A DNA stretch of 26,904 nt from positions 1-26,904 of the forward strand of contig PBPH01000087.1 in NCBI GenBank assembly GCA_002725475.1. The letters run 5' to 3'. Positions 22,112 through 26,904 of the stretch are shown here, piece after piece. The stretch's first letter is position 1; each line of letters opens with the position of its first letter. The notes under the pieces are model-generated. The model was not told where the DNA came from, searched no databases, and saw only the letters and a program-made list of their open reading frames with translations. The position numbers and the translations under genes were made by a program. The stretch is from Methanobacteriota archaeon (GTDB taxonomy: Archaea; Thermoplasmatota; Poseidoniia; Poseidoniales; Thalassarchaeaceae).

Positions 22112-24652
22112 ATGGAGGGTGACCTGCCGATAGTGATTTGGCACATATTTGCGGGTTCCGCATTGATATTTGGAGTGGGATTTTTCCCAGCACTATTCAT
22201 CATTAGAATCCTAGATCCACTTGCAGACACATTTCGAAAATTAATGTTGATTCCGGCAATTTCTTTATTGGTTACATTTGGTGTTTCGGGTTGGATGGTA
22301 GTCCTTAGTAGCAAATTTAACCTCAATTTGCTATTATTGATTTTGATAATTGTCAACTGTGCTGCCGTTGCAGCAATGTGGCAAAAGGACGTGGTTCGAG
22401 TTAGGAAACTAACACAATGGGAATTATTGGAAGAGCATTCAGACTTAGTTGAATCAGAAGGGAAAATGACGACAGAGAGTGAAATAAAAACTACTAACAA
22501 GAACACCACAGAATTAGAAGATGATGTTGAGGAGAAAAGGAAACGCTCTGAAGAGTTACGAGAATCTCGTTCATCTTGGTTGCCATTCGCCCTTACTGCT
22601 GCTGCCCTGCTTTCCTTGTTACCATTACTTTTGTTTGAGTATCCAAATGGTGTTGATTGGATTGGCTTTTCCACTTTAACTCATAGATTAGCAACTACTG
22701 GAGATTTATCTTTGCCTGCAATTTCGGAAGGCCAGTGGACTTATCCTCCAGCCTTCCCTGCCGTTGCGGCAATGTTGGAATCCACTTTAGGAATGACTCC
22801 GGCTAGTGCTGTTCATCTAGTTGGACAACTATCTGTTTTGGCCCTTTTATGGGGTATAGCAGGGGCATCTGACAGATGGGGCTCTAGTGGCCCGACACTT
22901 GTAGCATTGGCGCTTGCTCCAGCACTTTTTGTAAAGGCACATGATTCTGGATACCCAACTGTTGCTAGCCAATTAGGGTTAGTCATCGGACTTCTCGTAC
23001 TAATCAGACCAATGGTTGAGAGAAAAAGAGGGCAAGATATCGTGTTTGCCATCTGTGTGATTAGCACAGGAGCAATTCATCCAACTGGAGCCCTATATCT
23101 AGGGACGCTGCTAGCTGCATATCTTATTGTTAATCGATTTGGTGCAAGGTCCCAAATTGCTGTAAGCAGATTAGCTATGACCTCAACAGTGGTACTCTGT
23201 ATTGCTGCATATATTGTCTTGGTAACCTTTGCACCACGCCTGTTATCTGAACCGATAATTTCTGAATATGGATGGCAAGGTGGATTTAGCCTTCTTCTAT
23301 TCAATGGCCCCTTGCTAGTTGGTCTTGCAATATGGTCAATTTATCGTGGAAGGAACACAATGGAAATACTGTTACTTGCAATTTGGGTGACAATCAACTG
23401 GATTTTTTCACTCGTCCATCTACTGAATGGGATAATTGCTTTCTCGTTTCTTACACTACTCTCCTATGTTCTTTACAGCATGGCACTCCATGCATTCCAT
23501 ATCCCATTAGCAATAATTGTTGGAATCTTACTTTCAAATAGAGTTAAACTAACTCCAAGAGAGAAGCCCATTTCGGTTGATCAAGCGGGTGAAGAGCTTG
23601 TTCAAGAAATGTTACAAGCCAGCAGACAAATTTCCGCCTCTGAAATTGCAGATAGCGCTACAGAGGCTATCGAATCAAACTCTGAAAAAATGTGGTTACC
23701 TATGGAAATACCCGAACCTGTCGACAAACGTTGGCTTGTAGCAACATTCCTAATTGTGATTTTTCAGTTGAGCATTGCAAATGGAATGCTAATTGAACTT
23801 TCAAATCATGAGGAACTACGACCACAGACAAATGGAGATAGGAAACTAATGTCTACACTTTCTCTTCCTGAAGGATCTGTTCTTTTCACTGAGGATGGAC
23901 ATTGGGGGAATCCATATGACCTGTCGCCAGAAATAGGAATTACAACTTTTCCGACACTCGGATTAGTTGATGTTCAAGAGAATAACCAAGGTAAAGCAAG
24001 ATCTGCAATTTTACAAGACGATATTTCAGCACTACAGGAAATTGGAGTAACACATGCACTTACTAGCCCAATTGGTACTTTTGGACCAGTGCTAGCCGAA
24101 TCTCCTTATTGGCAACTGATGAACGATATCGATGGCAGTAGATTATGGGAATTGAATCAAATTCCTACAATGCAATCGACTGTGAATAGTCACTTCCTCT
24201 ATCCAAACGAAGAAGATTGCAATGACGGTTGTGAATGGCGGCCCGACCCCTGGTGGATGGTTGATGCCGACCAACTGACAAATCGCCCAGATTCTCAACC
24301 GTTTATTTGCGAAGGAAGTATCGATTTTACGGTGCCACTAGACCGAAGTAGTAGAGATCAAACCGTGAAAATCAATGTCATGATAGATGCACCTGCGGGC
24401 TTAATTGTTGATGTCTATTCAGTTGACGGAATAGAAATTGAAGGTAGGCAATTTACCACAAATGGTGGTTGGCAGCAATTGTCTTTGATTACAAAAACCA
24501 CCCTAGCCGACAATCTAAGTGTAGAAATTGTAGTATCAGGTGGGGGTGACAGTTGGATTAACCCATTAGGGATAACTGGGAGAGGAGACAAACTGTTTGA
24601 CTACGATGGAATTAGAATTCATTGGGTTGAGTTGAGACCGATGGTTGCATGA
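22112..24652 (+). CDS. Large polytopic membrane protein, GT-C glycosyltransferase-like
   Basis: An 846-residue protein with two or three N-terminal helices, a charged cytosolic loop (about 105-150, with EDDVEEKRKR) and a second block of about nine or ten helices to residue ~460. A cytosolic linker (about 470-540), one more helix (LVATFLIVIFQLSIANGML) and a large extracytoplasmic domain of about 280 residues follow, with four Cys (CNDGC and others). A first external loop with NGVDWIGFSTLTHRL and EGQWTYPPAFP holds an early acidic residue, as in GT-C enzymes that use lipid-linked sugars. This architecture plus the adjacent GT2 gene suggests transfer of sugar from a polyprenyl donor to proteins or lipids. 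No exact family is recognised. ATG 22112 is the best start; GTG 22133 with GGAGGGTGA ahead is an alternative. Confidence 0.72.
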   Translation: MEGDLPIVIWHIFAGSALIFGVGFFPALFIIRILDPLADTFRKLMLIPAISLLVTFGVSGWMVVLSSKFNLNLLLLILIIVNCAAVAAMWQKDVVRVRKLTQWELLEEHSDLVESEGKMTTESEIKTTNKNTTELEDDVEEKRKRSEELRESRSSWLPFALTAAALLSLLPLLLFEYPNGVDWIGFSTLTHRLATTGDLSLPAISEGQWTYPPAFPAVAAMLESTLGMTPASAVHLVGQLSVLALLWGIAGASDRWGSSGPTLVALALAPALFVKAHDSGYPTVASQLGLVIGLLVLIRPMVERKRGQDIVFAICVISTGAIHPTGALYLGTLLAAYLIVNRFGARSQIAVSRLAMTSTVVLCIAAYIVLVTFAPRLLSEPIISEYGWQGGFSLLLFNGPLLVGLAIWSIYRGRNTMEILLLAIWVTINWIFSLVHLLNGIIAFSFLTLLSYVLYSMALHAFHIPLAIIVGILLSNRVKLTPREKPISVDQAGEELVQEMLQASRQISASEIADSATEAIESNSEKMWLPMEIPEPVDKRWLVATFLIVIFQLSIANGMLIELSNHEELRPQTNGDRKLMSTLSLPEGSVLFTEDGHWGNPYDLSPEIGITTFPTLGLVDVQENNQGKARSAILQDDISALQEIGVTHALTSPIGTFGPVLAESPYWQLMNDIDGSRLWELNQIPTMQSTVNSHFLYPNEEDCNDGCEWRPDPWWMVDADQLTNRPDSQPFICEGSIDFTVPLDRSSRDQTVKINVMIDAPAGLIVDVYSVDGIEIEGRQFTTNGGWQQLSLITKTTLADNLSVEIVVSGGGDSWINPLGITGRGDKLFDYDGIRIHWVELRPMVA

Positions 24653-24665
24653 AGGAGTGGGAGTC

Positions 24666-25388
24666 ATGAGTGATACAATGAAGACACTGACCATCCTCCT
24701 TCCCGCTAGAAACGAGGTGAATGGGCTAGGGGTGGTCGTTGACATGATTCCTGAAGATGAATTACGAAAACTTGGATGGAATTATCGTGTAGTTCTGGTT
24801 GATGGTTACTCAACTGATGGAACAGTAAATCTTGCAAAAAAACTTGGGATTACGGTATATGATCAAAGAGGTGGTTTGGGTAAAGGAATGGGATTACGTC
24901 AGGCATTTGAACACTACCTAGAGAGTGGCGATGATGCATTGGTAATGTTAGACCCTGATGGAACATACAACCCCAAGGATATGCCTCGTCTATTACAGCA
25001 CATGGAGCAAGGAGAGTACGACGTTGTCATTGGATCACGATTACGTGGGAAAATGGACGATGGAGCAATGGGGCGAGTGAATTATGTTGGAAATCACATT
25101 TTGACTTGGTCTGCAGTAGCCCTATATCGAAAATTTATCAGTGATTTATGCACAGGTTTCTGGGTGTTTAGAAGAGAAGCAATTGCAAAAATGGAACTCA
25201 ATTCCATTTCTTTTGAAATAGAAGCTGAAATGTATACTGCTTGTTGCCACAACAAAATGAAAATCGGAGAGGTCCCAATCAGATATCATACTAGAATAGG
25301 AACTGCAAAATTAGGTAGTATACATGATGGAGTTAGAATTTTCAGGAAATTGTTTGTTAGAAGGTTTTTCAGACGTCCTGTGAATTAG
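24666..25388 (+). CDS. Family 2 glycosyltransferase, polyprenyl-phosphate hexose synthase type (Dpm1/AglJ-like)
   Basis: A 240-residue soluble GT2 enzyme. It has LLPARNE (11-17) for the nucleotide, VLVDGYSTDGT (43-53), the DxD-type metal motif D96-P-D98 in LDPDGTY, IGSRLRG (122-128), and DLCTGFWVFRREAI followed by KLGSIHDGVRIFRK typical of the Dpm1/DPG subgroup. Such enzymes move a hexose or HexNAc from a nucleotide sugar to dolichyl (polyprenyl) phosphate at the inner membrane face, starting or feeding N-glycan assembly. There are no membrane helices. It follows the polytopic protein by 13 bases; the GGAGTGGGAG motif before ATG 24666 sets the start. Its 3' end overlaps the convergent epimerase gene by 20 bases. 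The sugar is not known. Confidence 0.88.
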   Translation: MSDTMKTLTILLPARNEVNGLGVVVDMIPEDELRKLGWNYRVVLVDGYSTDGTVNLAKKLGITVYDQRGGLGKGMGLRQAFEHYLESGDDALVMLDPDGTYNPKDMPRLLQHMEQGEYDVVIGSRLRGKMDDGAMGRVNYVGNHILTWSAVALYRKFISDLCTGFWVFRREAIAKMELNSISFEIEAEMYTACCHNKMKIGEVPIRYHTRIGTAKLGSIHDGVRIFRKLFVRRFFRRPVN

Positions 25389-26319
25389 AGATTAAGTCTG
25401 AAAGGCCTTCGGTTAGGGAAATCATTGGACTCCAATCAAACATATCTTGGAGTTTTGAACAATCACCACTACTGTGCTTTATATCTCCGGCCCTTTCATC
25501 TTCATAACGACATTCTAAACTACCTTCTATGCTCTCATCAATTACTTTAACGACCTGATTAAGTGTTACTGGTTTGCCTGTACAAATGTTGAATGCTTCG
25601 CCATGTGCGGGAGACATTGTTCCTAGTTCAAGCAAAGATTCTGCACAAGCAATTAGTGCTGAAATAACGTCTGAAACATGTATAAAATCCCTAGTTTGTT
25701 CGCCATCACCAAAAATAGTGAGAGGTCTATTAGTGGTGGCCCGATCGATGAAAATTGAGAGGACACCACTATACTGCGAAGATGGATCTTGACCTTGGCC
25801 GAAGACATTGAAGAAGCGTAGAGCTGTTGCAGGATTTGAACCAACCCCGAGGGAACGAATAGCAGAATCAACGGCTGCTTTTTGGTCACCATAATGCCCC
25901 AATGGTTTGATTGGATGGGTTTCGTTAATGGGGATGCTAACGGGCTCACCATAAATTGCTGCACTGCTGGCAAAAATTACTGGGCAGCCGGCATCTAGAA
26001 TGATGTCAAGGCTTGCTTGCCGATTTACTAAATCTGAGTGCCTCGGGTCATCCTCACAGAGAGGGACGGAAGCGATTGCAGCTAAATGAAAGACTACGTC
26101 AGCATCATTCAATAATGATTCACGGATTTCTGGGTTGGTAATGCATCCTTCAATGAAATTAGCCCCAGGTGGAACTTTGGTAGAATCGCCAGATGAACAG
26201 TCATCTAATACAGTCACATTTGCACCTAGTTGAAGGACTTTAGAAGATAGATGCGAGCCTATAAATCCTGCTCCACCAGTAACCAAAACCCGCTTGGGTG
26301 ACCAATCCATCGTAGTCAT
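25369..26319 (-). CDS. NAD-dependent epimerase, UDP-glucose 4-epimerase-like
   Basis: A 316-residue extended SDR enzyme resembling archaeal GalE and related nucleotide-sugar 4-epimerases. The Rossmann motif TGGAGFIGSH is at 14-23, VLDD (37-40) marks NAD preference, the active-site serine is in ASSAAIYG (about S118/S119), and the catalytic pair is Y143-x3-K147 in YGDQK. LRFFNVFGQGQDP and IFGDGEQTRDFIHVSDV are typical of the GalE/WbpP group. It is likely to supply UDP-galactose or a similar sugar for the GT2 and membrane enzymes next door. The start is ATG 26319; ATG 26310 is possible, and no Shine-Dalgarno motif is seen. It lies 24 bases after rmuC on the same strand, so the two may share a transcript. 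The C-terminal codons overlap the convergent GT2 gene. Confidence 0.9.
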   Translation of the reverse strand: MTTMDWSPKRVLVTGGAGFIGSHLSSKVLQLGANVTVLDDCSSGDSTKVPPGANFIEGCITNPEIRESLLNDADVVFHLAAIASVPLCEDDPRHSDLVNRQASLDIILDAGCPVIFASSAAIYGEPVSIPINETHPIKPLGHYGDQKAAVDSAIRSLGVGSNPATALRFFNVFGQGQDPSSQYSGVLSIFIDRATTNRPLTIFGDGEQTRDFIHVSDVISALIACAESLLELGTMSPAHGEAFNICTGKPVTLNQVVKVIDESIEGSLECRYEDERAGDIKHSSGDCSKLQDMFDWSPMISLTEGLSDLISNSQDV

Positions 26320-26343
26320 GGAGGGGTTGTTGGCTTTAGGACT

Positions 26344-26904
26344 TCACTCTTCTTCCGCTTCAACTATGACCATATCAATTGGTAATATAGCACTTTCATT
26401 CATTTTTGCCTCGTCAGCAAGTTGGCTTACCTTTTTATCTGCGCGCAAATCCTTTCCTGTTTTCGCGCCCAATTCACTTAACATTTCAGTTTGCCTAATT
26501 ACGTTACCATCCCCACTAACCAATCTTGTACGTGCAGTATCGAAGGCATCTTGCGCCTGATTTATCTCAAAACCGATTTGGGTAAATGATTCCAAGAATC
26601 CAACGACCTTATCGTGAAGAGCACCTGCCCTTTTCACGAGTTCAACTTGGTTCTGAGTTTGATTCTCTCGCTTCCATAACTCTTGAATTAGCATTAGTAC
26701 AAGCATGAGAGATGTTCCACTAACCACCTTAACTCTACGATCTCCCAACAAATCTTCGTAGAGGCTCGGATCTGCCCTCATCGCCTCAATGAAAGCACCC
26801 TCGAGAGGCACAACCATTAGCACAAAGTCGAGGGTTCTGATACTTTCCATATGCTCATAATTTTTTGAGGCCAATCCCGATGCATGTTTCCTAATTGATG
26901 CACA
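26344..26904 (-). CDS. rmuC: RmuC-family DNA recombination protein, C-terminal part (cut by window edge)
   Basis: 186 residues are visible and the frame stays open to the right edge, so the N-terminal part lies outside. The visible part begins in ASIRKHASGLASKNYEHM and continues with LDFVLMVVPLEGAFIEAM, the hallmark of the RmuC nuclease-like core, then VKVVSGTSLMLVLMLI and a helical tail with NQAQDAFDTARTRLVSGDGNV. RmuC proteins have a predicted restriction-endonuclease-like fold and limit recombination between inverted repeats in E. coli. In full-length members an N-terminal helix and coiled coil precede this region. The tail ends EAEEE. Its stop lies 24 bases before the epimerase start. Confidence 0.88.
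   Translation of the reverse strand, partial: CASIRKHASGLASKNYEHMESIRTLDFVLMVVPLEGAFIEAMRADPSLYEDLLGDRRVKVVSGTSLMLVLMLIQELWKRENQTQNQVELVKRAGALHDKVVGFLESFTQIGFEINQAQDAFDTARTRLVSGDGNVIRQTEMLSELGAKTGKDLRADKKVSQLADEAKMNESAILPIDMVIVEAEEE

Noticed and set aside
22048..22674. Long minus-strand open frame opposite the membrane glycosyltransferase-like gene
   Set aside because: Low-complexity Ser/Asn-rich product; the plus strand encodes clear membrane helices here, so this is an antisense artefact.
1..26904. CRISPR arrays, tRNA or rRNA genes, insertion sequences, prophage genes
   Set aside because: No direct-repeat arrays, clover-leaf candidates, rRNA-like stretches, transposases or integrases were seen on either strand by reading; a dedicated RNA search was not possible.

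Overview
The window looks like a piece of an archaeal genome, most likely a marine Group II euryarchaeote (Candidatus Poseidoniia) or a close relative. The reasons are an NMD3-type ribosome export factor homologue, an archaeal-type phosphoglucose/phosphomannose isomerase, a KaiC/RAD55-type ATPase, a fused aconitase X, a Dpm1-like glycosyltransferase beside a large membrane glycosyltransferase-like protein, and a giant membrane-anchored subtilase with a Zn-ribbon tail. Some starts have good Shine-Dalgarno motifs and others have none, as in many archaea. The lineage is an inference. There is no rRNA or tRNA, and I saw no CRISPR array, insertion sequence or phage gene. Gene density is high and no gap exceeds about 110 bases.

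Layout. 1-6041: the tail of an upstream gene (weak), a two-helix membrane protein, glutamine-dependent NAD synthetase, a divergent pair (TrhO/YceA-type tRNA-modifying rhodanese and fused aconitase X), a 53-residue Zn-ribbon protein missed by length filters, and an extended SDR sugar-nucleotide enzyme. 6103-9049: a DHA2-type drug exporter, a Maf nucleotide pyrophosphatase and a KaiC-like ATPase. 9081-16915 (minus strand): rhomboid protease, then a 1613-residue secreted and membrane-anchored subtilisin-like protease, then glmS, whose ribosome binding site overlaps the protease stop codon. 16993-19284: a heme-export / cytochrome c maturation module consisting of a CcmA-CcmB fusion, CcmC and a 55-residue CcmD-like protein. 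19373-21440: NMD3 and PGI/PMI, overlapping by 8 bases. 21434-25388: a stand-alone M23 peptidase-like protein diverging from a membrane glycosyltransferase-like protein plus a GT2 enzyme. 25369-26904 (minus strand): the 3' part of rmuC, followed by a GalE-like epimerase.

How it fits together. Several genes feed sugar metabolism and surface glycan assembly: PGI/PMI and GlmS supply hexose phosphates and glucosamine-6-P, two SDR enzymes modify nucleotide sugars, and the GT2 and polytopic protein probably act on lipid-linked sugars. The surface-proteolysis group (rhomboid plus tethered subtilase) and the compact fused Ccm module are the most interesting parts. The strongest candidates for something undescribed are the rhomboid/tethered-subtilase pair, with two complementary inverted repeats between the genes, and the CcmAB fusion with its tiny CcmD partner.
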